Numbered from the stretch's first letter, positions 8,135 through 18,082 are shown. The stretch: DNA of 42,561 nt from Bacteroides sp. CAG:443 (GCA_000432735.1 FR887770.1:1-42561), one strand, 5' to 3'. A program made the numbers and translations. The notes: generated by a model from the letters alone, not told the origin.

Positions 8135-10876
8135 TTAGAAATTAAGGCTTAAACTGATAGTATAAGTTCTCGACAGCGGATAAGTACGCTTATCGTCTAC
8201 TCCCAAGGTAGAGTCGACCGTCATGCTGTTGACAAGCGGAGTCAGTCCTGAATAGCCACTGATGGTACCCAGATTGTTGATGGTAAACGCCAGACGCATG
8301 TTACGCAAAAACTTTGTACTTTTCAATGGCACATAATATCCTACCGTCAGATAATCGAAGTTGATATAATCACCGTCTTCCAGCCAGTAGTCGGTTGCCG
8401 TCTGATCCTTGATCATCCGTGCGGGAGCCTCTGTCATCACGTTATAATCCGGAAGGCTGTTCATATTCATATACGTCAGCGAGGTACCGTTATAAATCTT
8501 ATGACCGAAAGCTCCGTTCACCTGCAAGGAAACATCAAACTGCTTATAACGGAAACTGATATTCGACCCAAGCAAGGTTTTCGGAACAGCCTGACCGGCA
8601 ATATAGCGGTCTTCGCCGTCTTCCAGATTCACACCTCCCCCATTCAGATCGGCTATTCCGTAAGTATACCCTCCATTCCCGTCGGGAACCAGTCCGGTAC
8701 AGTGAGGCAGATAAAATACGCCCAGCGGCTGTCCTACTATCTGATACACAATATTGTTGTATCCTCCATGAAAGCCGGCACCATTCAGCCCCGCAATGAC
8801 GGTATATTCCGAAGCAGAAACATACTCCCCGTTATACATGCCGCTCAGAGAGAGTAACTTGTTTTTCTGGAAAGTAATATTTGCGTTGATGTTCAATTCC
8901 ATATCTTTGGTTTTCAAAGGCGTAATACCGACGGATATTTCCGTTCCGCTGTTGCGCATGGAACCGATATTTGCCAGCAACGTATTGTAAGTAAACGGAG
9001 GAACACTTACCCGATAGTTATAAAGCATGTCGGTAGTCTTGGAATTATAATAGTTGACCGACAGCAGCAGGCGGTTGCCATACAAGCCGATATCCAGCCC
9101 GGCATTGAACGTATGCTTCACCTCCCATTTCAAATCGGGATTGATATTCCGCAGTGTTTCGTACGTCACGACCGGTGAATTTCCTACCGGTGCCACTCCG
9201 TTCGGGCGGACAAGGTTCATCGTGGTATACGAATCTATTCCTCCCTGATTGCCGGCAAGTCCGTAACCAACACGCAGCTTCAGGTTATCAATCCACGAGA
9301 GCCGCCTCATAAACTTCTCACTGGTAATATTCCATGCGGCTGAAACCGACGGGAAAAATCCCCATTTATGATTTGCACCAAATTTGGAAGATGCATCGGT
9401 ACGGGCGTTCACCGTAAGCACATAACGGTCGGCATAGGTATAGTTTACTCGCCCCAGGAATGAAGCCAGATGCGGTTCCTCATAATACGAGCCGGTTCCA
9501 TCCCACGGACGCAACGCACCAGCCTGCAAGTTATCGAAGCCCATTTTATCCGAAGAAAAGTTGGTTACCGTAGTATAAAAGCCCGTATAAACACTTTTCT
9601 CCAGTTCCGCCAGTGCCAGTACATCGATGAAATGCTTTTTCAACTGCTTCTGATACGTAAACATCGCATTTCCCAGCATCGACTCCGAGCGTCGGTTTCC
9701 CCGATACGCCTGTCCGTGCGCCCAGACCGTAGTGGGCAGATACTGGGAGTCTTCGGAATCATTGTAAGTATAGGAGCCGAAAAGAACAAACTTCAGATCT
9801 GGAGAAAGATTGAAGTTCAGGCGGGCGTGCGCGCTGAAATAAGAAATATCATCACGGTCGTTCACTTCCATCCATGCCAGTGGATTGGTAATCTGACTGG
9901 CCGTCGTTATCTGATCCCATGCATCCGTAGTATAATCCTTATGATTTGGAAACGTAGGATTGAAAGCCGCTGCAGAATAGAACGTCTTCTGCAAGTCGAC
10001 CAGGTTACGGTTTTTCTTCACCGAACCGAAAAGTCCCAGCTCGCACTGGATAAACTTACCGAATATATCCTGCGACATATTCATGTTCGAGGTAAAAAGT
10101 TTCATGCTTTCATTCAGCACTACTCCCTCCCGGTCGAGGTAACCCAAGGACACACGATACCGGGAAGCCTCTCCTCCTCCATAAAAAGCGATGTTGTGAT
10201 TCTGCTGGATACCCAGCTGTTCGATTTCTTTCTGAAAATCCGTATTGTAACCCTTATCCAGAATTGACAGTCCATGTGCCGCAGTCACATTGCGGTATTC
10301 TGCCCCCGAAAGCATATCCAGATGACGATAGGCATGCGCAATACCGAAACTTCCGTTATAATTGATGCGCGTCTTGCCCGAAACACCTTTTTTAGTCGTG
10401 ATATTGATTACACCCGAAGCTCCTCGGGAACCGTACTGTGCTGTTTCGGAAGCATCTTTCAAGATAGTAAAGCTTTCAATATCCGTAGGGTAAACAGAAG
10501 TAAGCATACTTAAATCGCCCAATACACCGTCGACGATTATCAGCGGATCATTGCCACTTGTCAGTGAAGTGGTACCCCGCATCCGCACCGACTCCAGGGC
10601 TGCCGTACCGTTACTGCTTTTCATAATCGATAATCCCGGAACTCGTCCCTGAATGGCTTCCAACGGATTGGCAAGCTGTTCTTTGTTCATCTGCTGCTCG
10701 GTAATCTGCTCCACCGAGCCGGATATGTTTTTCAGACTTCCCCGTGCGTAGCCTACCGTGATTACACTATCAGGAAGAGAAAGAGCTTCGCTCTGCGCAT
10801 TTGTACCCTGACACAACCACGGTGCGAACAAACAGGCGGCCAGATACTTCGTCTTTGTTCTCCGATGCTTCTTCAT
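8135..10876 (-). CDS. SusC/RagA-like TonB-dependent receptor, short N-terminus
   Basis: An outer-membrane TonB-dependent transporter of the SusC family (913 residues). A signal peptide of about 27 residues (ending TNAQ) leads almost directly into a candidate TonB box (SVITVGYA, about 37-44) and the plug domain. In the plug, IQGRVPGLSI, the DPLIIVDGV stretch, ILKDASETAQYGSRGASGVI and INITTKKG are diagnostic. The rest is the 22-strand barrel, ending in the aromatic C-terminus SLSLNF. Most SusC proteins carry a carboxypeptidase-D regulatory-like domain of about 80-90 residues before the plug; it is absent here, as is any STN domain, so no sigma/anti-sigma partner is expected. It is paired with susD 10 nt downstream. 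I cannot predict the ligand. Confidence 0.94.
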   Translation of the reverse strand: MKKHRRTKTKYLAACLFAPWLCQGTNAQSEALSLPDSVITVGYARGSLKNISGSVEQITEQQMNKEQLANPLEAIQGRVPGLSIMKSSNGTAALESVRMRGTTSLTSGNDPLIIVDGVLGDLSMLTSVYPTDIESFTILKDASETAQYGSRGASGVINITTKKGVSGKTRINYNGSFGIAHAYRHLDMLSGAEYRNVTAAHGLSILDKGYNTDFQKEIEQLGIQQNHNIAFYGGGEASRYRVSLGYLDREGVVLNESMKLFTSNMNMSQDIFGKFIQCELGLFGSVKKNRNLVDLQKTFYSAAAFNPTFPNHKDYTTDAWDQITTASQITNPLAWMEVNDRDDISYFSAHARLNFNLSPDLKFVLFGSYTYNDSEDSQYLPTTVWAHGQAYRGNRRSESMLGNAMFTYQKQLKKHFIDVLALAELEKSVYTGFYTTVTNFSSDKMGFDNLQAGALRPWDGTGSYYEEPHLASFLGRVNYTYADRYVLTVNARTDASSKFGANHKWGFFPSVSAAWNITSEKFMRRLSWIDNLKLRVGYGLAGNQGGIDSYTTMNLVRPNGVAPVGNSPVVTYETLRNINPDLKWEVKHTFNAGLDIGLYGNRLLLSVNYYNSKTTDMLYNYRVSVPPFTYNTLLANIGSMRNSGTEISVGITPLKTKDMELNINANITFQKNKLLSLSGMYNGEYVSASEYTVIAGLNGAGFHGGYNNIVYQIVGQPLGVFYLPHCTGLVPDGNGGYTYGIADLNGGGVNLEDGEDRYIAGQAVPKTLLGSNISFRYKQFDVSLQVNGAFGHKIYNGTSLTYMNMNSLPDYNVMTEAPARMIKDQTATDYWLEDGDYINFDYLTVGYYVPLKSTKFLRNMRLAFTINNLGTISGYSGLTPLVNSMTVDSTLGVDDKRTYPLSRTYTISLSLNF

Positions 10877-10950
10877 AAATATTAGATTTAAGGTTAAAGT
10901 ACGAAGTTAAGCAAAATGAAAGACAAAAGCAACATTACAGACAAAAATAA

Positions 10951-11005
10951 AACGTCCTGAAAGCCTTTCAGACGGTGTCAGCCGTTCAAAAGAATTCAGG
11001 ACGTT
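10951..11005 (-). terminator. Hairpin between the C1B peptidase gene and susC
   Basis: Arms 10951-10961 and 10995-11005 are perfect 11-bp complements (aacgtcctgaa) with smaller nested pairings inside the 33-nt loop. On the minus strand the stem is followed by ttatttttgtctg, a T-rich tract. It sits 25 nt after the peptidase stop codon and so most likely ends that transcript before susC. Confidence 0.75.
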
Positions 11006-11029
11006 ATATCTATAAATTCATCTTATGCG

Positions 11030-12403
11030 TTATTCTTCCGGTGCAAACATCGGGTCCCATGCAGGCAGACGTACCGGCTTTTGCTTCAAGATATTCAGTA
11101 CCTTCTCCGGCACATATTTTTTCTCTACCACCAGACGGAACATGTATTCGTTGAACCATTCATCCGTCATAATGAGATGTCCTTTATAACCGGATTCAGC
11201 TCCCCAGCTATTTTCGACCATCCATTTTTTCGGCTTGCCGTTTTTATCCAGATCGACAGCCATCAAAGTCATGGCATGGCTGGAACCGCTGGCAAATGTC
11301 TGTACGCGCTGTTTCTTGTCCATGCCGAATGTGGTTCCCATCAATGATTCATAATCGAAGTTCTTCAGGTCGAGTGTACCCCGCTTGCTGTCAAGGAATT
11401 TAGCCACGTCACAAGAAAAGTACATCATCGTACTGTCTTTGATTGAGGCGATTGCCATTTCCTTTATCTCATCGACAGGCAAGTTTACATACGTCCAGTT
11501 CTTTCCATCGTATACATGACGGTCAAAATCAATTTCATAACATTTGTAATATTCACGGCTCGGGTCATTCATCAGCATGACATAATTGTTTGTCAAATCA
11601 TTTCCCAGAAATTCCTGATAGAAAGACAGCGGAGTATATTCCTTTGTCACTCCGTTCATGGTCCATGTAAAGTGTTCTACCGGCTCACCCAATGCCAAAG
11701 CCAGCATACGATAAATGGTAGAAAGCATTTCTGTTTTCTTTTGTTCCAGCGCCGAGAGCTTTGTGCCTTTGGCAGCCTCATCACGCAACTGCAATCCGAA
11801 TTCTCTCAGTTTCAGGCCAACCAGACGAGCTATCTGCGACGTATTCTCGCTGCTATAGGTTTCGGGCATGACCGAAGCCGGTACTACACCATATTTCCCT
11901 ATGATGTCGGAAATACCAGTAAACTGTCCACCGTCGCTGATGGGATTGCGGAATAGCCATTCTACCATTTTATCGTCCATCGGCTTTTCACGCGTATCAA
12001 TGATGCCCTGTAGGAAAAGATTTGCTTTTTCCAGCTGGTCATAAAAGAAACAGTAATTCTGAGAAAACTCCATTTCATCCAGTCCGTATTTGGCTATCAT
12101 TTGTGCACGCAGTACATTCAGACCGGTAAAGAGCCAGCAACGTCCCGACTGCTGCTGGTCGGTAATACCGTGTGAAATCACTTTATTCGAGAAGTTCGTA
12201 TCGAAGTTTGCCAGATTTTCATGATTTTTCGCCAAAACTGCTATGCTGGTTCCTGCCATGGCATTGTAAATAGCCTTGTCGGCAGCGGTATGCTTGTAGC
12301 TACTTTTCATCTGACTTAACATGTCTTGTGTAATCCCCCCTTGCTGAGCCTGTGCACCCAGCGCCATTGCCATCAGGCATGTCAATGCTATACTTTTTTT
12401 CAT
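11030..12403 (-). CDS. Exported C1B-family cysteine aminopeptidase (bleomycin hydrolase/PepC type)
   Basis: A papain-fold peptidase of family C1B. The oxyanion glutamine and nucleophile are visible in QQQSGRCWLF (Q83, C89), the histidine in GSSHAMTLMAVD and the asparagine in VENSWG. I chose the ATG at 12403 (457 residues) because it opens a clean signal peptide, MKKSIALTCLMAMALGAQAQ. The in-frame ATG at 12439 adds 12 polar residues and overlaps the predicted -7 box. The signal peptide places it in the periplasm or outside, whereas the classical PepC and bleomycin hydrolase are cytoplasmic. It probably trims peptides for uptake. It is monocistronic, with a hairpin terminator after the stop. 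Confidence 0.92.
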   Translation of the reverse strand: MKKSIALTCLMAMALGAQAQQGGITQDMLSQMKSSYKHTAADKAIYNAMAGTSIAVLAKNHENLANFDTNFSNKVISHGITDQQQSGRCWLFTGLNVLRAQMIAKYGLDEMEFSQNYCFFYDQLEKANLFLQGIIDTREKPMDDKMVEWLFRNPISDGGQFTGISDIIGKYGVVPASVMPETYSSENTSQIARLVGLKLREFGLQLRDEAAKGTKLSALEQKKTEMLSTIYRMLALALGEPVEHFTWTMNGVTKEYTPLSFYQEFLGNDLTNNYVMLMNDPSREYYKCYEIDFDRHVYDGKNWTYVNLPVDEIKEMAIASIKDSTMMYFSCDVAKFLDSKRGTLDLKNFDYESLMGTTFGMDKKQRVQTFASGSSHAMTLMAVDLDKNGKPKKWMVENSWGAESGYKGHLIMTDEWFNEYMFRLVVEKKYVPEKVLNILKQKPVRLPAWDPMFAPEE

Positions 12404-12436
12404 AGTCCTTAATGTGTTAGTTTCTGAATGATGCGC

Positions 12437-12444
12437 CAAAAGTA
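12437..12444 (-). promoter_or_regulatory. Predicted -7 element for the C1B peptidase
   Basis: On the minus strand TACTTTTG matches TAnnTTTG. It would start transcription near 12433, 30 nt before the ATG at 12403 and downstream of the alternative ATG at 12439. I see no clear -33 element. Confidence 0.4.
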
Positions 12445-12509
12445 CGAAATAGTCTTTTAAAAATAGTAAAATAAGCAGGCAAAATATAGATTACCTCAAG
12501 TGATATTTG

Positions 12510-12517
12510 TAATTTTG
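12510..12517 (+). promoter_or_regulatory. Predicted -7 element for the TamB-like gene
   Basis: TAATTTTG matches the TAnnTTTG consensus and lies 22 nt before the ATG at 12539, giving a leader of roughly 18 nt. The -33 region is not recognisable. Confidence 0.4.
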
Positions 12518-12538
12518 ATTAATTTTTGAGCAGTACGC

Positions 12539-15500
12539 ATGAGTAAATTCAGAAAAGTCAAACATATTGTCCGATTTACCATTATTATAGCATTGGTATG
12601 CTATTTCGGAATCATCGCCGTTTTGAGTCTTCCTTTCATTCAAAAACGGCTTTCTGTGCTTGCTGCTCAGGAACTCAGCCGCATCATGCAGACTGAGGTA
12701 AGCATCGGAAACATAGACCTGGGATTATTGAATCGTGTCATCATACAGAATGTATATCTGGAAGACAAGTCGGGACAAGAGTTACTTAAAGTGGCCCGCC
12801 TGTCTGCAAAGATAGAACTATCTCCATTATTGCACGGAAGAATTCGTATCAGCAGTATCCAGCTCTTCGGTCTGAATGCTCATTTAAACCGGCAGACTCC
12901 CGAAAGTAAACCTAATTTCCAGTTTATTCTCGACGCTTTTGCTTCGAAAGATACGGTAAAGAAAAAATCGAACATCGATTTAAGAATCAATTCTGTGTTA
13001 ATCCGCCGCGGACAAATCTACTACGACCTTCTATCGGCGGCACAGACACCGGGACGCTTCAATACAAACCACCTGGGCATTCAGAATTTTTCGGCAACCT
13101 TGTCGCTGAAGGCACTGACTCCCGATTCTCTGAATGCGCAGATCAAGCGCTTGAGCTTCAACGAGCAGAGCGGGTTCAAGTTGAAAAAACTGGCCTTAAA
13201 ACTGACAGCCAATCATTATGGTTTGCAAGCCAACAACGTAGAAGTTTCACTGCCTCAAAGCGAGCTGGCTATCGATACACTTGCTGTCGCTCACGACAGT
13301 GCATCCTCATTTCCAATCTTTAATAACGATACGCAGTATATGGCTCGCATGCATGCCAGCATTGCATTGTCCGATCTGGCTATGTTCGTTCCATCGTTCG
13401 CGCACTTCGACGATGATATCAATCTGCGTATAGCACTCGAGGGGAAAGGATATCAGACAAAATGTACCGACATTTATCTTTCGAACAATGACCAGAGCCT
13501 CTTACTGAAAGGAGAGGCCATGATAAATCACTGGAATGAGAAAAACAACTTGTTCCTTTTCGGTAACTTGTCGCAATTGGATGCGGATAAAGAAGGCATA
13601 AGCTGGCTCATTCAGAACTTGACCGGCAAAGCCAATGCGCCCGATATCTTGCAGCGAATTGGAGATATCAGCTTCAACGGCGATATATCCGGCTATCTGA
13701 ATCAGCTGACAACTCATGGCACACTTCTGACCGACGTAGGAAATATTCGTGCGAATGTAACTATGCATTCCGACACGATCACTCATTTGCATTCTTACTC
13801 AGGTAAGATAATCAGTCCAGAGCTGAATCTAGGCATGTTGCTCAACCAGGAAAAGACATTGGGGAATGCAGCTTTCGACATCGAATTGCAAGGCTTCAAA
13901 TATAACAATGGGAAAGCAGAATCGTACATTAAGGGTAATATTTCATCCCTGACATACAAACAATATGAATACCGCAACATCATGCTCGACGGTAAGTATA
14001 CGCCGGGAGGATTCAATGGAAAATTGTCTTTGGATGACAGTAACGGGAATATTGAAATCAACGGACACTTCGCAACCCGACAGGCTGTACCCGACTTTAA
14101 TTTGAGAGCGGTAGTACGAAACTTCCGCCCCAATGACTTGCATCTGACCGACAAATATAAAGACACGGACATGTCACTGAATCTGACAGCCGATTTCAGC
14201 GGACATTCCATCGACGATATGCAGGGTAAAATCAGCATAGACAGTGTCAGTGTCAACGCTCCGGAAGAAGCCCAGTGCTACTATCTCGATAATCTGAGCA
14301 TCACTGCCGGAAATACGGGCAAGAACAAGGAGAAGCAAATCGAAATCCACTCTCCTTTCCTGAATGGTTCCGTCAAGGGGAACTATTCATATCGTACCCT
14401 TCCCGCAAGTATCCTGAAAACATTGCAGCGATATATCCCATCGCTACTGGCACTGAACAAGGAACTGCCGGAAACAAACAATAATTTCCAGTTTCATTTC
14501 CAGTTGGATAATACGGAATTATTTTCCAAAGTACTCAATATTCCTATCGAACTGGGCATGCCGGCTACCTTGAACGGTTATTTCGACGACAGCCGTACAC
14601 GCTTGCAGATACAAGGTTATCTGCCTGAGTTTGTCTATAACGATTCTTATTTCGAATCGGGAACGTTCCTTTGCAGCAATACAGCAGATGAACTGGAATG
14701 TCAGGTGCGCATCAACAAACGGATGAAAAAAGGAGGTATGATCAATTTTTCTGTCAACTCCCTCGTAGCAGCAGACAAACTGAAAACAACGATTCACTGG
14801 GGAAACAACGTTCCCTCTACTTTCAGCGGTGTAGTAGAAACAATGACCAGTTTCCGGAAATCGGAAGAGAAAAACAGGTTATCGACTACCATCGATATTC
14901 GTCCAAGTAAAATCATCTTGAACGATACAATATGGAAAGTACATCCATCGAAAATTACCATAGACAAAGATCTGATAGAAATCGATGATTTCCTGTTTGA
15001 GCATCAAGACCAATATGTACGGGCCAACGGGCGTATCGGAAAAGAGCAGACTGATTCATGTCTGGTAGATTTGAGCAACATCAACTTACAATACGTAATG
15101 GACATTATCCAGTTCCATGCTGTCAAGTTCAACGGACTAATTACCGGTCGCGTACACTTACACAATGTGCTGGACAAGCCTGTTATGTATACTCGACTCA
15201 GCGTCAAAGACTTCTCTTTGAATGATGCGCTGCTGGGGTTGGGAGATATAAAAGGAGAATGGGATAATGAACTGGGAGGTGTCCGGCTACATGCCGACAT
15301 AAAAGAAAACGAGCATTACTTCACCAACGTAGACGGATATGTTTCTCCGAAAGAGAAAGGGCTCAACCTGAATATTCAGGCAGGAGGTACGAATCTGTCG
15401 TTCTTGCAACCATTCGTTGAAAACATCTTCTCGAACATGCAAGGAAGAGTTTTCGGACACGTACGCCTATACGGACCATTCGCAGGGCTGGACCTGGAAG

Positions 15501-17005
15501 GCAATGCCCAAGCTGATGCCAGCATGAAGGTAAACATCTTGAATACGTCGTTCACGGCTCATGCTGATTCCGTCCGCATTACATCGGGGCACTTTAACTT
15601 CGATAATGTACGCGTTACAGACCCTGAAGGACATACCGGACTGATCAATGGGTCTCTTAACCATACTAAATTGAAGAATCTGACCTATAATTTCCGCTTC
15701 AATACAAACAGGATGTTAGTATATTATACAGAGAAGGAAACTCCTGAATTCCCCTTCTATGGCAAGATATATACTACAGGTGATGTATTACTGCGTGGAG
15801 GAAACAATATGCTGACCGTAGACGGAACGTTACGTACCGATCCGGGAACTAAATTCACGTATGTCACGGCAACTGCTGCCGAAGCTATCAACACACAATT
15901 CATTACGTTTGTCGACAAGACTCCTCGCCGGCAACAAGAAAATATCCAGACCGAGCTGTATCATCATCTTAATAAAACAGAAGAAGATGAAGAAGATGAT
16001 ACGCCGACTGATACACATATCAACCTTCAGATAGAAGCTACTCCGGCTGCAACCATGCGCATCGTCATGGACCCGGTGGCCAGAGATAATATCTCGGCAA
16101 ACGGAACCGGTAATCTTCGTATCAATTATTATAACAAAGGAGATTTCCAGATCTTCGGAAATTATAACATAGAGGAGGGTATCTATAAGATGAGCATGCA
16201 GAATGTTATCCATAAAGATTTCGTACTGCAATCGGGAGGCTCTGTTTCGTTCAACGGTAATCCGAGAGAAGCCAACCTGGATGTACAAGCTGTATATACC
16301 GTCAACTCTGCTTCACTGAATGACTTAGTGGCCGATGCTTCCAATACAAAAGGAACTGTAAAGGTCAACTGCCTGCTGAACCTGAAGGGTAACCTGACAG
16401 CTCCGACACTGAAGTTCGATCTTGATCTGCCCACCGTCAGCGACGAAGACCGTGAACTGGTACGAAGTCTGACAAGTACGGAAGAGCAAATGAATACTCA
16501 GATTATTTACCTGCTGAGTATCGGCAAGTTCTATACGTATGACTATGCCAATAATGCCAACCAGTCGGATGCAACCAGTTCGTTAGCCTTCAGTACACTC
16601 TCGGGACAGCTGAACAATATGCTCTCACAAGTTATCGACAGTCAGAACTGGAACCTAGGAACAAACTTAAGTACAGGCGACAAAGGCTGGACTGATGTGG
16701 AAGCAGAAGCCATACTTTCAGGAAGATTGCTCAACAACCGTCTGATTATAAACGGTAACTTCGGCTACCGGGATAATCCGATGCGTAACACCAACTTTGT
16801 AGGTGATTTTGAAGCAATGTGGCTGCTGACCAAGAATGGAGATTTCCGTCTGAAAGGATATAATCAGACAAACGACAGATATTTCACCAAATCGACCTTG
16901 ACAACACAAGGCATCGGTTTGATGTACAAAAAAGACTTTACCAACTGGCGTGAGCTTTTCGACTGGATTTTATTGAAGCGAAGAAGCAAACGCAACAGCC
17001 AATGA
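12539..17005 (+). CDS. TamB-like (DUF490) translocation/assembly module protein
   Basis: A 1488-residue AsmA/TamB-type protein. These are thought to form long beta-groove bridges across the periplasm that carry lipids or assist outer-membrane protein insertion. One N-terminal membrane helix (about 11-33) is followed by an AsmA-like start (LSRIMQTEVSIGNIDL), then a long run of beta-rich repeats. The DUF490 domain occupies roughly the last 350 residues, with LDLPTVSDEDRELVRSL, the NTQIIYLLSIGKF stretch and an ending typical of TamB. A short acidic segment (EEDEEDDTPTD) sits near residue 1150. No TamA/BamA partner is adjacent. The agmatine genes follow in the same direction 42 nt later, so they may be cotranscribed without a functional link. 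Confidence 0.93.
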   Translation: MSKFRKVKHIVRFTIIIALVCYFGIIAVLSLPFIQKRLSVLAAQELSRIMQTEVSIGNIDLGLLNRVIIQNVYLEDKSGQELLKVARLSAKIELSPLLHGRIRISSIQLFGLNAHLNRQTPESKPNFQFILDAFASKDTVKKKSNIDLRINSVLIRRGQIYYDLLSAAQTPGRFNTNHLGIQNFSATLSLKALTPDSLNAQIKRLSFNEQSGFKLKKLALKLTANHYGLQANNVEVSLPQSELAIDTLAVAHDSASSFPIFNNDTQYMARMHASIALSDLAMFVPSFAHFDDDINLRIALEGKGYQTKCTDIYLSNNDQSLLLKGEAMINHWNEKNNLFLFGNLSQLDADKEGISWLIQNLTGKANAPDILQRIGDISFNGDISGYLNQLTTHGTLLTDVGNIRANVTMHSDTITHLHSYSGKIISPELNLGMLLNQEKTLGNAAFDIELQGFKYNNGKAESYIKGNISSLTYKQYEYRNIMLDGKYTPGGFNGKLSLDDSNGNIEINGHFATRQAVPDFNLRAVVRNFRPNDLHLTDKYKDTDMSLNLTADFSGHSIDDMQGKISIDSVSVNAPEEAQCYYLDNLSITAGNTGKNKEKQIEIHSPFLNGSVKGNYSYRTLPASILKTLQRYIPSLLALNKELPETNNNFQFHFQLDNTELFSKVLNIPIELGMPATLNGYFDDSRTRLQIQGYLPEFVYNDSYFESGTFLCSNTADELECQVRINKRMKKGGMINFSVNSLVAADKLKTTIHWGNNVPSTFSGVVETMTSFRKSEEKNRLSTTIDIRPSKIILNDTIWKVHPSKITIDKDLIEIDDFLFEHQDQYVRANGRIGKEQTDSCLVDLSNINLQYVMDIIQFHAVKFNGLITGRVHLHNVLDKPVMYTRLSVKDFSLNDALLGLGDIKGEWDNELGGVRLHADIKENEHYFTNVDGYVSPKEKGLNLNIQAGGTNLSFLQPFVENIFSNMQGRVFGHVRLYGPFAGLDLEGNAQADASMKVNILNTSFTAHADSVRITSGHFNFDNVRVTDPEGHTGLINGSLNHTKLKNLTYNFRFNTNRMLVYYTEKETPEFPFYGKIYTTGDVLLRGGNNMLTVDGTLRTDPGTKFTYVTATAAEAINTQFITFVDKTPRRQQENIQTELYHHLNKTEEDEEDDTPTDTHINLQIEATPAATMRIVMDPVARDNISANGTGNLRINYYNKGDFQIFGNYNIEEGIYKMSMQNVIHKDFVLQSGGSVSFNGNPREANLDVQAVYTVNSASLNDLVADASNTKGTVKVNCLLNLKGNLTAPTLKFDLDLPTVSDEDRELVRSLTSTEEQMNTQIIYLLSIGKFYTYDYANNANQSDATSSLAFSTLSGQLNNMLSQVIDSQNWNLGTNLSTGDKGWTDVEAEAILSGRLLNNRLIINGNFGYRDNPMRNTNFVGDFEAMWLLTKNGDFRLKGYNQTNDRYFTKSTLTTQGIGLMYKKDFTNWRELFDWILLKRRSKRNSQ

Positions 17006-17047
17006 TAAATCCAAAAACACAACATTATAAAAACAAACTATCACATT

Positions 17048-18082
17048 ATGGAAAAGAACTACTTCTTGCCTGCCGAATGGCATCCGCAAAGTTATATCCA
17101 ACTGACGTGGCCACATAGCGAAACCGACTGGAACTATATGCTGGACGACGTAGAAGCATGTTTTCTCAATCTGGCACGTGAAATAGCTTCCCGCCAGCCT
17201 CTTCTGCTGGTAGCCCCCGAATATCCCGAGATACTGAAAGGCCTCGACTGCAAGGATAATATACATTATATTTCATGCCCGACAAACGATACATGGGCGC
17301 GCGACCATGGATTCATCACCTTGTTGCAGAATGACGGTACTCCCCTATTGCTGGATTTCTGTTTCAACGGCTGGGGAATGAAATTTGCCGCGAATAAAGA
17401 CAATCTGATAAACAGTCGAATTTATCAAAGTAAACTGCTGAACGGGGAATATATCAACTGCCGTAACTTTGTACTTGAAGGAGGTTCGATAGAAAGTGAC
17501 GGAAAAGGAACGCTGCTTACCACTTCCACCTGTCTGCTTGCTCCCAACCGGAATGACACGATGGATCGCAGTGAACTGGAGAAATACCTGAAAAAAAGAT
17601 TCAACCTCCAACAAATCTTATGGCTGGATCACGGATTCCTTGCAGGTGATGATACCGACAGCCATGTTGACACCCTGGCACGTCTGTGTCCGGACGACAC
17701 CATTGTCTACGTACAATGTACCGACTCGTCTGACGAGCACTATACAGAACTGCAACTGATGGAAGAGCAACTTAAAACATTCCGTACACTGGAAGGGAAG
17801 CCTTACCGCTTACTTCCACTACCGATGGCAGAAACTGCTTACGATGAAGAAGGGAATCGCCTTCCAGCGACTTATGCCAATTTCCTGATAATGAATCAGG
17901 CGGTACTCTATCCGACCTACAACCAGCCAGCGAACGACCAGAAGGCAGCCGAAGTACTGGCACAGGCTTTCCCCGGCAGAGAAATTGTAGGAATAGACTG
18001 CCGTGCATTGATTCAGCAGCACGGATCATTGCACTGTGTCACCATGCAGTATCCGGAAAATGTAAAACCTGACAAATTTTAA
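17048..18082 (+). CDS. aguA: Agmatine deiminase
   Basis: Hydrolyses agmatine to N-carbamoylputrescine and ammonia in the cytoplasm, the first step of the agmatine route to putrescine. It belongs to the peptidyl-arginine-deiminase/agmatine-deiminase superfamily. It is 344 residues long with the motifs TWARDHGF near residue 83, VLEGGSIESDG, GDDTDSHVDTLARL and the catalytic-cysteine motif GSLHCVTMQ (C330) near the C-terminus. The next enzyme of the pathway starts 16 nt downstream. Arginine decarboxylase, which would supply agmatine, is not in the window. Confidence 0.96.
   Translation: MEKNYFLPAEWHPQSYIQLTWPHSETDWNYMLDDVEACFLNLAREIASRQPLLLVAPEYPEILKGLDCKDNIHYISCPTNDTWARDHGFITLLQNDGTPLLLDFCFNGWGMKFAANKDNLINSRIYQSKLLNGEYINCRNFVLEGGSIESDGKGTLLTTSTCLLAPNRNDTMDRSELEKYLKKRFNLQQILWLDHGFLAGDDTDSHVDTLARLCPDDTIVYVQCTDSSDEHYTELQLMEEQLKTFRTLEGKPYRLLPLPMAETAYDEEGNRLPATYANFLIMNQAVLYPTYNQPANDQKAAEVLAQAFPGREIVGIDCRALIQQHGSLHCVTMQYPENVKPDKF

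Noticed and set aside
12404..12439. Upstream ATG for the C1B peptidase
   Set aside because: It adds 12 polar residues before the signal peptide and overlaps a predicted -7 promoter element at 12437-12444.
14249..14900. Several antisense frames within the TamB-like gene and the coiled-coil gene
   Set aside because: They are low-complexity shadows (Cys/Ser/Phe-rich opposite Gln/Glu codons) without start signals.
16000..16060. Acidic stretch in the TamB-like protein as a possible frameshift scar
   Set aside because: The frame and beta-rich pattern continue normally on both sides, so it is an ordinary low-complexity insertion.
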